From Streptomyces qaidamensis (GTDB taxonomy: Bacteria > Actinomycetota > Actinomycetes > Streptomycetales > Streptomycetaceae): a stretch of DNA of 64,000 nucleotides. Made by a program: the position numbers and the translations under genes. Positions within the stretch are counted from its first letter, which is position 1, and the number at the start of each line of letters is the position of its first letter. The notes under the pieces were generated by a model that was not told the DNA's origin, did not search any database, and saw only the letters and a program-made list of their open reading frames with translations. The stretch lies in assembly GCF_001611795.1 (NCBI RefSeq), contig NZ_CP015098.1, positions 5,332,001 through 5,396,000 on the forward strand, given 5' to 3'. This document shows, piece by piece, positions 20,054 to 29,569 of this stretch.

Positions 20054-21319
20054 ATGGCCATAGGGGAGGCCGGTCCGGGTTCGGTGCGGCATGGCGCACA
20101 GCCGAAACGGCTGGAAGAGACCATGCGCGTCCGGCTCGGCCGGGAATGTGTGTACGTACCGTCGTGCCGTTTCGGGCTGTACGTGGCGCTGCGCCACTGG
20201 TGCCCGCCCGGCGGACGGGTCCTGATGTCGCCGGTCAACGACGACGTGATCTTCTTCGTCGTGCTCGCGGCCGGACTGCGGCCGGTGCAGGCGCCGTTGA
20301 ACCCGCTCGACGCGTCCATCGACATCGATGCCGTGCCGGACGAGGTGTGGGGCTCGGTGTCGGCCGTCCTCACCACGAACCTGTACGGGAACCCGGACCC
20401 GGCGCCGCGCCTCAGGCAGAAGTGCGACGCGCTGGGGATCCCGCTCTTCGAGGACGGGGCGCACGCGATCGGCAGCCGGGTGGGGGACAGACCGGTCGGG
20501 GCGTGGGGCGAGGCCTCCGTGTTCAGCCTGTCCAAGCACGTCGGGGCCAAGGCCGGAGGCATCCTCTCGCTCGCCGACCCGGGGCTGCGTGAGGCGGTGG
20601 AGAAGACCTGCGCCGGACTGCTCGCGCCACGCCGGACCAGTGCCGAACTGGCCTACCTGATCCGGCCCTACGCGGAGGCGGCGGTGCGCGGGCTGCGGCT
20701 GCGGCGCGCCGCCTGGGCCGCGATCCGGCTGCTGGGACTGGCGGACCGCGAGGAGATCCGGATGCCGCTGCGCCCGGACGAACTCGCCCTCGCCGCCCGC
20801 GAGACGCCCGGGCTCGACGCCCATCACCCGTGGGTGCGCGTCGACATGCACGACTACCGCCTGGAGGCCGGACGGCTGCGACTGCGGCGCATCGGGCGGG
20901 GGCTCGACCGGCTGGACGACGTCCTGGACGCCTGCCGGGCCGGCACGGAGCTGCTGCTCTCCACGCCCTGGGCCAAGCCGCGTGACGCCTACGGCACCCA
21001 GCCGTTGTTCCGTGTGCCGCTGTTCGTGGCCGACCGGGACGCGGCGGTGGCGGCTCTCGCGCGACAGGGCATCGTCGTCGGCTACCTCTACGACCCGCCC
21101 CTCGACGACTACGCCGGTGCGGAGTTCACCGACCCCTCGCCGGCCCCCGAGGCGGCCCGCTGGTTCGCCCGGCACGCGCTGCCCGTGGACCCGCTGCGGG
21201 CGCGGACGGTCGCCGAGGTGCTGGAGCGGTCCGGGGCGCGGCCGGTGCGGGCGCCGGGAGAGGAAGAGCCGCCTCGGAGCAGGCCGACACCGGGAGGGCT
21301 GGGACAGTCCCGTGACTGA
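20054..21319 (+). CDS. DegT/DnrJ/EryC1/StrS family aminotransferase-like protein
   Basis: The 421-residue protein is a fold-type I PLP enzyme of the sugar-aminotransferase family. FEDGAHAIGS matches the aspartate loop under the PLP ring. FSLSKHVGAKAGGI contains the candidate Schiff-base lysine, but the usual GEGG after it is replaced by GAKAGG. It begins with GGGGGGCGG before ATG 20054; ATG 20123 is another possible start. It overlaps the flippase gene by 8 bases, so a role in surface-glycan sugar biosynthesis is inferred. The substrate is unknown. Confidence 0.8.
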   Translation: MAIGEAGPGSVRHGAQPKRLEETMRVRLGRECVYVPSCRFGLYVALRHWCPPGGRVLMSPVNDDVIFFVVLAAGLRPVQAPLNPLDASIDIDAVPDEVWGSVSAVLTTNLYGNPDPAPRLRQKCDALGIPLFEDGAHAIGSRVGDRPVGAWGEASVFSLSKHVGAKAGGILSLADPGLREAVEKTCAGLLAPRRTSAELAYLIRPYAEAAVRGLRLRRAAWAAIRLLGLADREEIRMPLRPDELALAARETPGLDAHHPWVRVDMHDYRLEAGRLRLRRIGRGLDRLDDVLDACRAGTELLLSTPWAKPRDAYGTQPLFRVPLFVADRDAAVAALARQGIVVGYLYDPPLDDYAGAEFTDPSPAPEAARWFARHALPVDPLRARTVAEVLERSGARPVRAPGEEEPPRSRPTPGGLGQSRD

Positions 21320-23723
21320 GATCCAGGTGCACGAGCCCGCCGCCGCGCGCACCGACGGCGGCGGGCCGAAGCCTGCCGACGGCGACCACACCCACGACTC
21401 GCTTTTCAAGAACGCCTACTTCCTCATGCTCAGCACCGGCGTCTCCGCCGTACTGGGCCTGGGATTCTGGCTGGTGGCCGCCCGCTACTATACGGAGGAG
21501 GCCGTCGGCCAGGGCTCGGCCGCGATCGCCGCGATGCGGCTGCTCGCCAGCATCACGGCGACGACGATGATCGGCGCCGTCGTCCGCTTCGTCCCGCGCG
21601 CGGGACGCCAGACCGGGCGCCTGGTGTGGGGCACGTACGTGGCCAGTTCGCTGGTCGTGGCGCTCGCGGCCGCCGTCTTCCTGCTCACGCTCGACGCGTG
21701 GGGAGCGTCCTACGCGCCCCTGGGCAGGCCCATGGCGGGAGCGGTGTTCGTCGCGGCGTGCGTGGCCTGGGCGCTGCTCACCCTCCAGGACGGGGTGCTC
21801 ACCGGACTGCGCAAGGCGGAGTGGGTGCCCGCCGGGAACGCGGTGTTCTCGGTCGGGAAGCTGGTCCTCCTGGCGGTCTTCGCCGGCATGCTGCCCGTGC
21901 TCGGCATCTTCGTCTCCTGGGCGGTGGCGATCGCCTTCTCCACGCTGCCGCTGGGCTGGCTGATCTTTCGCCGGCTGATCCCGCGCCAGGCGGAGGCCGA
22001 CCGCGACAAGGAACCCCCGAAGATCAAGGACATGGGGCGTTTCCTGGCCGGGGACTCGCTGGGCGCCCTGTTCAGCCTGGCGATGATCAACCTGCTGCCG
22101 GTGATGGTCGCGGTCCGCTTCAGCGCCGCCGAGAACGGTTACTTCTACGTGGCGTACACCGTCGGCGGCACGATGGAGTTCATGGCCATCAACATGGCCT
22201 CGTCGCTCACCGCGCACGCCTCGCACGACCCCCGCCAGCTCGCCGACGGCGTCCGGGGCGCCCTGCGGCGCATGACGCTGCTGCTGGTCCCGGTCGTGGC
22301 CGTGCTGGTCGTCTTCGCCCCGTACATCCTCACGCCCTTCAGCCCCGACTACGCCGAGCACGGCTCGACCGTGCTGCGGCTGCTGGCCTTGGGCGCCCTG
22401 CCGCGGGTGGTGGTGGAGCTCTACATCGGCGTGCTGCGCGTCCAGGGGCGCACGGGTGTGCTCGCCGCGCTCCAAGGGACCATGTGCGCCCTCGTGCTGG
22501 GCAGCGCGGCCGTGCTGTTCACCCCGTCCGGGATCGCGGGCGCGGGCTGGGCGGTGCTGCTGAGCATGACGCTGATCGCCGTCGTCTCCACGGCCGGGCT
22601 GCGCGCGGCCCTGCGCCACGACGACAGTGCGCCCGCCGTCCGCACGCCCGCGGCCCCCTCCTACGGCACCCACTGGGCGAAACTCAACGCCACCGCCGGG
22701 TACGGCACGACCTGGGCCCGCCGGGCCGCCCACCAGCCCCGGGAGGGCGACCAGGACACGGTCACGCTCTTCATAGGGCGCCCCGGCTACGAGCGCGAGG
22801 CGCTCCAGGCGGACACGCTGGCGCTGATCGTGCGGCCGGAGGGCCCGACCGGGCAGCCACCGCCCCACGGCCTCGGGGAGCCGGACCGGCAGCCGCCGCC
22901 CCACGGCCTCGGGGAGCCGGACCGGCAGCCAGGGCCCCACGGCCTCGGGGAGCCGGACCGGCAGCCAGGGCCCCACGGCCTCGGGGAGCCGGACCGGCAG
23001 CCAGGGCCCCACGGCCCCGGGGAGCCGGACCAGGAGCCGCGGGAGCGGCGGCTGAGAGGCGCCTTGTGGAGCCTGCTCGGTGTCGCCGTCGTGTTCTTCT
23101 GGGCCCCGCTGCGGGACCTGCCGTGGCTCGACCGGCCATCCGAAGCGGCCCTGACCGGCCGTCAGCTGCTGGAGGGCCTGCCCCTGCCGTCGCTCACCGC
23201 GGGCGGCCTCCTGCTCGTGGTGTTCGTCGCCGCCGTCACGCTGAGCACGCGGCGCGACCCGTGGCTGCCCGGCACGGCGCTGGGCGCCGCCCTCATCGCC
23301 CTGTACGCCGCACCGGCCGCCCTCGGACGGGAACCGCGGCCGGTGGACGGGGCGTTGTATGAGAGGACGGCCGGTTTCCTGGCGGACATGGGGGGGCTCT
23401 CGGGGTCCGAACCGCTGCTGCGCTGGGCGCCGCCGGTCTGCCAGTTGCTGTGTCTCGTACCACTGGGGCTGCTGCTCGCGAGCGCGGGCGGGCGGCTGCC
23501 GTGGCCGGGGCGCTGGGGGGTTCTGTATCTCGTCGCGGTCGGCGGCTGGGTGTGGCGTGACGCGCTCGCACCCCTCGCGCCGCCCCTGCTCGTCACCCTC
23601 ACGCTGCTCCTGCTGTTCCACCGCGCCGTGACGGCCTGGGCGCGCTCCCGCACCACAGCCTCAACAGGCCCCTCAGCCGACCGAGCGGCCGACGAACCAC
23701 CGAGCGGCCCGCCCCGCGACTGA
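21312..23723 (+). CDS. MOP-superfamily polysaccharide flippase fused to a C-terminal membrane domain
   Basis: The 803-residue protein has an N-terminal oligosaccharide-flippase-like domain (about residues 30-450, some 12 helices, starting at NAYFLMLSTGVSAVLGLGFW). A soluble linker of about 130 residues follows, containing five near-identical 12-residue repeats, then about five more helices. Such proteins move lipid-linked sugars across the membrane. GTG 21312 overlaps the upstream stop by 8 bases. The linker and extra helices make it much longer than ordinary flippases (about 450-500 residues). Confidence 0.8.
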   Translation: MTEIQVHEPAAARTDGGGPKPADGDHTHDSLFKNAYFLMLSTGVSAVLGLGFWLVAARYYTEEAVGQGSAAIAAMRLLASITATTMIGAVVRFVPRAGRQTGRLVWGTYVASSLVVALAAAVFLLTLDAWGASYAPLGRPMAGAVFVAACVAWALLTLQDGVLTGLRKAEWVPAGNAVFSVGKLVLLAVFAGMLPVLGIFVSWAVAIAFSTLPLGWLIFRRLIPRQAEADRDKEPPKIKDMGRFLAGDSLGALFSLAMINLLPVMVAVRFSAAENGYFYVAYTVGGTMEFMAINMASSLTAHASHDPRQLADGVRGALRRMTLLLVPVVAVLVVFAPYILTPFSPDYAEHGSTVLRLLALGALPRVVVELYIGVLRVQGRTGVLAALQGTMCALVLGSAAVLFTPSGIAGAGWAVLLSMTLIAVVSTAGLRAALRHDDSAPAVRTPAAPSYGTHWAKLNATAGYGTTWARRAAHQPREGDQDTVTLFIGRPGYEREALQADTLALIVRPEGPTGQPPPHGLGEPDRQPPPHGLGEPDRQPGPHGLGEPDRQPGPHGLGEPDRQPGPHGPGEPDQEPRERRLRGALWSLLGVAVVFFWAPLRDLPWLDRPSEAALTGRQLLEGLPLPSLTAGGLLLVVFVAAVTLSTRRDPWLPGTALGAALIALYAAPAALGREPRPVDGALYERTAGFLADMGGLSGSEPLLRWAPPVCQLLCLVPLGLLLASAGGRLPWPGRWGVLYLVAVGGWVWRDALAPLAPPLLVTLTLLLLFHRAVTAWARSRTTASTGPSADRAADEPPSGPPRD
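22854..23033 (+). repeat. five 36-base in-frame tandem repeats
   Basis: Units begin at 22854, 22890, 22926, 22962 and 22998 and encode QPxPHGLGEPDR. Near-identity at DNA level, including third positions, indicates recent slippage or expansion. The array lies in the cytoplasmic linker of the flippase fusion. Confidence 0.95.
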
Positions 23724-23832
23724 TCAGACCCGAAGCCGAAACCGATCCGGGCTCCGGGCCGACAGAGGCTGAACAGAGGCCGACAGAGGCCGAACAGAGC
23801 CGAAGAGAGCAACCGCCAGGGGGGGAACCACC
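23724..23832. other. short spacer with a direct repeat
   Basis: About 110 bases between the flippase fusion and the next gene contain two close copies of GCCGACAGAGGCYGAACAGAG (around 23757-23800). No terminator is obvious, so co-transcription is possible. Confidence 0.45.
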
Positions 23833-25800
23833 GTGCGTCCGCCAGTCACACCGAGGGAGAGATCCACGCCAGAACCCACACCCGCACGGGACGGCGCGAA
23901 CACCCCCGGCAGCGGCCCCGAGACGGCCAGCCAGTCCTCCAGCCCCTCCTCCTCGGAGTCGTCGAGCCCCGCCCACGAGCCCGTGAGGGATCTCTCCGAC
24001 CTGCCCCCGGCCTGGTCCGGGCGCCGCGCACTGGCCTGGCCGGGTGTGCCGCTGCTCGTCGCCCTCGCGCTCTGGGCGTACGCCGTGCGGCACACCGACG
24101 TCTCGCGGCTCGACGACTACGGGCTGGTCAGCGCGCTGCATCCGGCCTTCTGGGCGGGGCTCGCGGTGCTCACCACCGGCTTCTGGTTCACGGTCCGCGA
24201 CGCGCGCCGGCCGGGCGCCTGGTCGGCGGCGTACGTGCTGGGCCTGCTGGTGATGGAGCGGGCCACGCAGGCAGTGCTCTACCCGACGCCGCTGTACGCC
24301 TGGGCGTGGAAGCACGAGGCGGTCATCGACCATCTGTTGACGGCCGGCGGTCTGCAGACGGCCGATCAGGTCGGCGACATGGCGGTGTACGACCAGTGGC
24401 CGGGCTTCTTCGCCGCTCAGGCCGCCCTGCAGCGGCTGCTGGGCGTGGACTCGGCGGCGATGTTCATGGCCTGGTGGCCCCTGGTCTCCAGCCTGATGCT
24501 GCTGCTCCCGCTGCTGCTGATCTACCGCACCTTCACCGAGGACCGGCGGCTGATCTGGACCGCGGTCTGGCTCTTCTACGTCGCCAACTGGGTCGGGCAG
24601 GACTACTTCTCCCCGCAGTCCGTGGCGTACGCGTTGCACGTGGGTGTCCTGGCCGTCGTCCTGCGCCGCTTCGGCCGGTCAGCCGTGCGGCGCGGCCGGC
24701 CGCGGCAGGCGGTGTGGACGGTGGTGGTCACCGTCATGATCGTGGCGATCGTCATCTCCCACCAGCTCACCCCGGGCATGCTGGCCGTCTGCCTGCTCGC
24801 CCTGTGCCTGAGCCGCCGCTACCGCGACTGGGTCCCGCTGGTCACGACCGTGGTGATCTTCCTGGCCTGGTGCCTCACGGCGGCGCTGCCCTTCCTGTCG
24901 GTGGCGATGCCGGACATGATCCGCTCCATCGGCGACGTCGGCGCCAACGTCGAGACGGGCTACGGCGCCACCCCGACCGGCACCGGAGCGATCGCGACCT
25001 CCTGGGCGGCCCGGCTGCTGTCCGGCTCCGTGCTGCTGCTCGCGGCCGTCGGCGTGCTGCGCCAGCGGGTGCTGCGCCACCGGGCCCGGCCCCTGCTGCT
25101 GGTCGCGGCGGCCCCGCTGCCGATGTTCGCGGCGAGCAGCTACGGCAGCGAGATGATCTTCCGGGTGCTCCTGTTCATGCTGCCCGGCGCCGCCTTCTTC
25201 GCCGCCGCGGCACTGCTGCCCGAGGTCCGCACACTGGCCGCCGACGCCGCCGAACGGGACACCGGCAACCGGCAGCTCACCGGCACCGCCAGGCCCCGCC
25301 GGTGGGGCATCGGCACCTGGGTGCCGCTGGCCGCGCTGCTCGGCGGAACCCTGGCGTTCGTCCCCGCCTACTCCGGCAAGGACCGGATCAACTACTTCCC
25401 GCCGCAGGAAGTGGCCCTCGTACGGCAGCTCTTCGACCAGGCGCCCGACGGCTCGCTGGTCGTCGCCGCCAACCGCAACTACCCGGACGCGTACGCCTCC
25501 TACTGGAGCATCGACCACTACTGGTTCCTCGACGACGCCCGCAGCCACGTCGACAAGATCGTCCGGGCCCCGGCCGCCACCCTCGCCGACGACATGGCCG
25601 GGGTGGAGCGGCCGGCCCGGGCCTACTTCCTGCTCACCCAGGGGCAGTTGGCCAACTCCGAGATGAACGGGCAGCTCGACAGGGCGCAGCTGGACCGCAT
25701 CCGGACGTCCGTCGCCGCCTCGCCGCGCTTCCGGCTGGTGGCGGAGAACAGCGCCGGATGGCTCTACGAACTGAAGCAGTCAGAGGGGGCGGAGCGATGA
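23833..25800 (+). CDS. large polytopic membrane protein, possibly a GT-C-type glycosyltransferase
   Basis: The 655-residue protein starts with GTG 23833 after GGGGGAAC. A Pro/Ser-rich cytoplasmic N-terminus of about 60 residues precedes roughly 12 hydrophobic helices (about 70-500). A C-terminal soluble part of about 130 residues begins near YSGKDRINYFPPQEVALVRQ. The arrangement resembles membrane glycosyltransferases or polymerases, but no catalytic motif was identified with certainty. It overlaps the next gene by ATGA. Its place between flippase and glycosyl-hydrolase genes suggests surface-glycan assembly. Confidence 0.75.
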   Translation: MRPPVTPRERSTPEPTPARDGANTPGSGPETASQSSSPSSSESSSPAHEPVRDLSDLPPAWSGRRALAWPGVPLLVALALWAYAVRHTDVSRLDDYGLVSALHPAFWAGLAVLTTGFWFTVRDARRPGAWSAAYVLGLLVMERATQAVLYPTPLYAWAWKHEAVIDHLLTAGGLQTADQVGDMAVYDQWPGFFAAQAALQRLLGVDSAAMFMAWWPLVSSLMLLLPLLLIYRTFTEDRRLIWTAVWLFYVANWVGQDYFSPQSVAYALHVGVLAVVLRRFGRSAVRRGRPRQAVWTVVVTVMIVAIVISHQLTPGMLAVCLLALCLSRRYRDWVPLVTTVVIFLAWCLTAALPFLSVAMPDMIRSIGDVGANVETGYGATPTGTGAIATSWAARLLSGSVLLLAAVGVLRQRVLRHRARPLLLVAAAPLPMFAASSYGSEMIFRVLLFMLPGAAFFAAAALLPEVRTLAADAAERDTGNRQLTGTARPRRWGIGTWVPLAALLGGTLAFVPAYSGKDRINYFPPQEVALVRQLFDQAPDGSLVVAANRNYPDAYASYWSIDHYWFLDDARSHVDKIVRAPAATLADDMAGVERPARAYFLLTQGQLANSEMNGQLDRAQLDRIRTSVAASPRFRLVAENSAGWLYELKQSEGAER

Positions 25801-26237
25801 CACCGCAGGAACTCGTGGTCCGGATGCTGCCCCCGTTCGGCGGCTGGCTGGCGCTGGCCGCGCTCGCCCTGCCCGGTGGATCACCGCTGCGCGGAGCCGC
25901 GGTCGTGCTCTTCCTGGCGGCGGGCCCGGGCGCGGCCGTGGTCAGAGTCTGTGCCCCCGCCCTGGGGGCGCGTCCCGCCGAGGGGCCTGTGGAGCGCCGG
26001 GACCCGGATTTCGCCCGCCACTCCGACCTGCTGGAGCGGCTGATGCTGACGCTGTTCCTGAGCATCGGCGCCGTGATGCTCGTCGCGACCGTGCTGATCG
26101 CCACGCACACCTTCAGCGCGCAGCGGGTGCTGCTGACGCTGACGCTGCTGACCACACTCGCCGCGTTCTGTCCGCCGCTGCGCGCCTCCCCGCCGCCGGG
26201 CACGACGCCGAGGACACCGAAGGGTTCCGCTCAGTGA
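25797..26237 (+). CDS. small membrane protein of the glycan locus
   Basis: The 146-residue protein has helices at about residues 15-55 and 85-125 and a short Pro/Thr-rich tail. No family was recognised. ATG 25797 overlaps the upstream stop (ATGA) and its own stop overlaps the GTG of the GH26 gene (GTGA), so it is a genuine middle gene of a coupled set. It may be a small partner of the neighbouring large membrane protein. Confidence 0.7.
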   Translation: MTPQELVVRMLPPFGGWLALAALALPGGSPLRGAAVVLFLAAGPGAAVVRVCAPALGARPAEGPVERRDPDFARHSDLLERLMLTLFLSIGAVMLVATVLIATHTFSAQRVLLTLTLLTTLAAFCPPLRASPPPGTTPRTPKGSAQ

Positions 26238-27379
26238 GGTTCAACCGCCCCCACCGTCCCTTTCGCCGCAAGCCGAGCACGACCGGAGGACAGCACCGAA
26301 AGGATCCGCACCCGGCGCAGTCCGCCGGCCCGCCGGCATCCAGCCGGCGCCGTCTGCTGATCACGTCGGCCACGGTCGTCAGCGCGGTCCTGGTCGCCGT
26401 ACTCGCCCTGCGCGACGCGTCGGGGCCGGACCCGGGAGCCGCCGGATCCAAGGCGGACTGCCGCCCCACGGCCCTCCTGGAACCGCCCTGCGGCGCCTGG
26501 TTCGGGGCGTTCGTGCCGCACGAGCGGGACGACCTGCCGGAGAAGGTGCGCGCCTACGAGAAGCGCGTGGGCCGCAAACTCGACATCGTGTACACGTACC
26601 ACGACATGTCCCTGGCCTCGGGCACCCGGCGCGAGGGCCGGCTGCTCACCCCGGAGGAGCGGCGCGTCGGAGAGGACCACCTGCTGCTGCTGTCCTGGGA
26701 GAGCAAGTGGTGGGGTGGCACGAAGCGGCAGCAGCCGACCTGGAAGCAGATCGCCGCCGGCGAGCTGGACGACAAGGTCATCGACGTCCAGGCCCGGCGC
26801 ATCAAGGACTACGGCAAGAAGGTGTTCCTCTCCTTCGACCTGGAGATGGACACCCGCACCCCGGACAACGGCACGCCGGCCGACTACGTGAAGGCCTACC
26901 GGCACATTCACGACCGCTTCCGTGAACTGGGCGTCGACAACGTGGTGTGGACGTGGATCACCACCGGGTACCTCGACCACGCCGACGAGATCAAGAAGAT
27001 GTACCCGGGCGACGACTACGTCGACTGGGTCGGTTACAACCAGTACAACTACTACCGCTGCCACGAAGCGGACTGGCTGACCTTCGCACAGACCCAGAAC
27101 GCCACGCACGACTGGATCCGCGCCAACATCTCCGACGACAAGCCGCTGATGCTCTCCGAGTTCGGCACGGCCGCGGACGCGAACCGCCCGCAGCGGCAGG
27201 CCGAGTGGTACGCGGAGGTGCCCGGGGTCCTGAAGGGCCTTGAGGGCGTCAAGGCCGCTCTCCAGTGGAACTACCGCGACCCCGGGCCGCACTGCAACCT
27301 GGCGCTGGCCAACGACGCGGCCTGGGACAGCCTGCGCAAGGCGGTCTCCGACCCGTACCTCAACCAGCCGCTCAGGTAG
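26234..27379 (+). CDS. membrane-anchored or secreted glycoside hydrolase family 26-like protein
   Basis: The 381-residue protein has an Arg-rich N-terminus and a hydrophobic segment at about 38-60 (signal anchor). A TIM-barrel domain like GH26 beta-mannanases follows. MLSEFGT carries the expected nucleophile glutamate, and FLSFDLEMD is a plausible site of the acid/base glutamate. GH26 enzymes cleave beta-mannans and related glycans; here the substrate is probably the polymer made by the locus. GTG 26234 overlaps the previous stop. It converges on the deacetylase gene with only 11 bases between. Confidence 0.78.
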   Translation: MRFNRPHRPFRRKPSTTGGQHRKDPHPAQSAGPPASSRRRLLITSATVVSAVLVAVLALRDASGPDPGAAGSKADCRPTALLEPPCGAWFGAFVPHERDDLPEKVRAYEKRVGRKLDIVYTYHDMSLASGTRREGRLLTPEERRVGEDHLLLLSWESKWWGGTKRQQPTWKQIAAGELDDKVIDVQARRIKDYGKKVFLSFDLEMDTRTPDNGTPADYVKAYRHIHDRFRELGVDNVVWTWITTGYLDHADEIKKMYPGDDYVDWVGYNQYNYYRCHEADWLTFAQTQNATHDWIRANISDDKPLMLSEFGTAADANRPQRQAEWYAEVPGVLKGLEGVKAALQWNYRDPGPHCNLALANDAAWDSLRKAVSDPYLNQPLR

Positions 27380-27390
27380 CCCCCGCCCGG

Positions 27391-28233
27391 TCAGCCCGCG
27401 AACTCGGGCCCGTGCACCACGGCACGGGCCCGCCGGTACCAGCGCCACGCGATCGTCTTCGGCCCGTCACGGTACGGCGCGACCCGTGCGCCCGCCCCCG
27501 CCAGCCAGCCCGTGACGTCGGCGACGGTGTGGGTGCGCCGGACGATGAGCCGGGCGATGCGGTACCGCTCGTCACGGTCGGAGCTGAGCGCGTGCCGCAC
27601 TGCGGTCGCCGTCTCGTAGCCGGCCCGCGCCGACATCGCCCGCACCCGGGGGCTGTTGTAGCCGTGCGGGTAGGCGAGGTGCCGGATCTCGTGCCCGAGG
27701 GCGTCCTCCAGTACGGCCTTGGAGGTGCGCAGTTCGTACGCCAGGGCCTTGGCGGACAGGGTGTCGAGCTGCGCGTGCGTGACGGTGTGACTGCCGATCT
27801 CCATGCCGGAACGTTCCAGCTCCGCCGCCCGGGCCAGGGTCATCATCGGGGCGGGCGGCAGCAGACTGCGGCCGCCCGGGGCGATGGCGCCGGTGGTGAG
27901 GTAGGCGGTGGCGGGCAGCCCGCGTGCGGCCAGGACCTCGGCGGTGGGGCCGGGCAGATCGGCGAACCCGTCGTCGAAGGTGAGCAGCACGGGCCGGGGC
28001 GGCAGCGGCGCCCGCCCGGCCAGATGATCGGCGATGGCGCTGATCGTGACGGGGGTGCGCCCACTGCCGGCGATGACGTCGAGATGCGCCGCGAACTGCC
28101 GAGGCGTGACCGTGAACTCGGCGATCCACTCGGGTGGGTCGTCCATCACGGCGTGGTAGAGGAAGACGGGGATGACCGGGGTGCCCGAGGGCGATATCGG
28201 CCCCTCACCACGGGTACGTGCCGACGTCGTCAT
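27391..28233 (-). CDS. polysaccharide deacetylase family protein (CE4)
   Basis: The 280-residue protein has the NodB-type motifs LLTFDDGFAD (metal-binding Asp pair) and SHTVTHAQLD (His pair), plus YLTTGAI. CE4 enzymes remove N- or O-acetyl groups from glycans. No clear signal peptide is visible, so it may act inside the cell or on lipid-linked glycans. ATG 28233 overlaps the stop of the glycosyltransferase gene upstream (ATGA), placing both in one transcript. Confidence 0.88.
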   Translation of the reverse strand: MTTSARTRGEGPISPSGTPVIPVFLYHAVMDDPPEWIAEFTVTPRQFAAHLDVIAGSGRTPVTISAIADHLAGRAPLPPRPVLLTFDDGFADLPGPTAEVLAARGLPATAYLTTGAIAPGGRSLLPPAPMMTLARAAELERSGMEIGSHTVTHAQLDTLSAKALAYELRTSKAVLEDALGHEIRHLAYPHGYNSPRVRAMSARAGYETATAVRHALSSDRDERYRIARLIVRRTHTVADVTGWLAGAGARVAPYRDGPKTIAWRWYRRARAVVHGPEFAG

Positions 28234-29549
28234 CTCGCCCCCTGAGCGGGCTGCGCCCGCTGAGCCGTCTTCTCCCGAACCGCCGCGCGCAGTGCGTACC
28301 GCGCCCGCAGATAGCCGAGGGGCCCGTAGACCATCCCCCTGCGCTGCAACCGCGACAGCCGCCGCGGCCATGGGTGGGTCCGCACGTCGTGATCGCCGGG
28401 CGTGCCCGTGCCGTCCGCCGGCTCCGTCTCGCGTACCGCCGTCAGCGTGCGGGCGTGGGCGAGGCCGCGGGGCAGCCTCGCGAGGAACGCCGGCAGCAGC
28501 GCGGGCCGGTTCACGAGCACCGCGGTGAGGTAGGCGGTGAGCCCGGCGCCGTAGCCGTAGGCCTGGGTCTCCAGGTCCCGCCAGGTCTCCCGGTGGTGGT
28601 GCCAGACCAGGGCGTACGGCGTGTAGCGCAGCCGGTGGCCCTGGGCCAAAACGCGCACGAAGCCGTAGAGGTCGTCGCCGCCCCGGGCGGCCGTCCCGGC
28701 GCCGGTGGCCGGGTCGAAACCGCCGACGGAACGCAGCACCGCCGTCCGGAACGCCATGTTCGCGCCCGAGCCGAACCGCCCGGCGGTGAACGGAAACAGC
28801 GGCTCGTCGCCCGGCGGACGCGCGGGGTCGTACGTCCTTGGAGTGAAGCCTTTCGCGAAGCCGCCGTGGCTCTCCAGCAGCACCTGGGCCGGGGTCGTCA
28901 GCCGCGCGGGCAGGATCAGCCCGGTGCAGCAGCCGAGCCCGGCGTCGGCGGCGAAGGGCGCGCTCAGCTCGGTCAGCCAGCGCGGGTCGGCGACCACGTC
29001 GTCGTCGGTGAAGGCGACCACCTCGCCGCGCACGGCGTCCAGCCCGGCGTTGTGGGCGGCTGCGAGCCCCGGAACGGGTTCACAGACGTACCGCACGCGC
29101 TCGGCGTACTTCCGCTCGATCAGCTCCCGCGTCTCGTCCGTGGCCGGCGCGTTGTCGACGACGACGATCTCGAACCGCGGGTGGTCCTGCGCCAGCAGCG
29201 AGTCCAGCGCCCGCGCCAGCTGCCCGGCGCGCTCCCGGGTGGCGACGACGACACTCGTGAACGGCGGCTCCCCGGGTTCGCCGAAGACGGCCGGCCCGCA
29301 CTCCGCCCGCGCCCGCTCCGCCAGCACGGCCCTGGGATCCGCCCCCTCCGGCACCCGCCCGAGCAGTGTGCCCACGGGTCGGCCACCCCGCCTGACCAGT
29401 ACGAACACCTCGCCGTGCGTCACGGGCCGGTTCCCCGGACCGGGTCTGAGCACCGCCTCGTCATCGTCGAGGTCCAGCTCGGCGACCTGCACCGCCCCGA
29501 TGTCCAGGAACCGCCGGATCTCCTCCTGCGCACGAACCGAACGGGCCAT
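28230..29549 (-). CDS. family 2 glycosyltransferase
   Basis: The 439-residue protein has an N-terminal domain of about 115 residues of unknown role and then a GT-A fold. TSVVVATRERAGQLARAL starts the nucleotide-binding part, VVAFTDDDVVADPRW is the DxD metal site and ARGGDDLYGF matches the acceptor/base region. ATG 29549 follows GGGGGGTGGGCGC. It lies between the FemAB-like and deacetylase genes in one minus-strand operon. Donor sugar unknown. Confidence 0.88.
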   Translation of the reverse strand: MARSVRAQEEIRRFLDIGAVQVAELDLDDDEAVLRPGPGNRPVTHGEVFVLVRRGGRPVGTLLGRVPEGADPRAVLAERARAECGPAVFGEPGEPPFTSVVVATRERAGQLARALDSLLAQDHPRFEIVVVDNAPATDETRELIERKYAERVRYVCEPVPGLAAAHNAGLDAVRGEVVAFTDDDVVADPRWLTELSAPFAADAGLGCCTGLILPARLTTPAQVLLESHGGFAKGFTPRTYDPARPPGDEPLFPFTAGRFGSGANMAFRTAVLRSVGGFDPATGAGTAARGGDDLYGFVRVLAQGHRLRYTPYALVWHHHRETWRDLETQAYGYGAGLTAYLTAVLVNRPALLPAFLARLPRGLAHARTLTAVRETEPADGTGTPGDHDVRTHPWPRRLSRLQRRGMVYGPLGYLRARYALRAAVREKTAQRAQPAQGAR

Positions 29550-29569
29550 GCGCCCACCCCCCTTGTGTG

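Noticed and set aside
22854..23033. CRISPR-like regular repeats
   Set aside because: Units are contiguous 36-mers without spacers and lie in frame within the flippase fusion, so this is a coding minisatellite.
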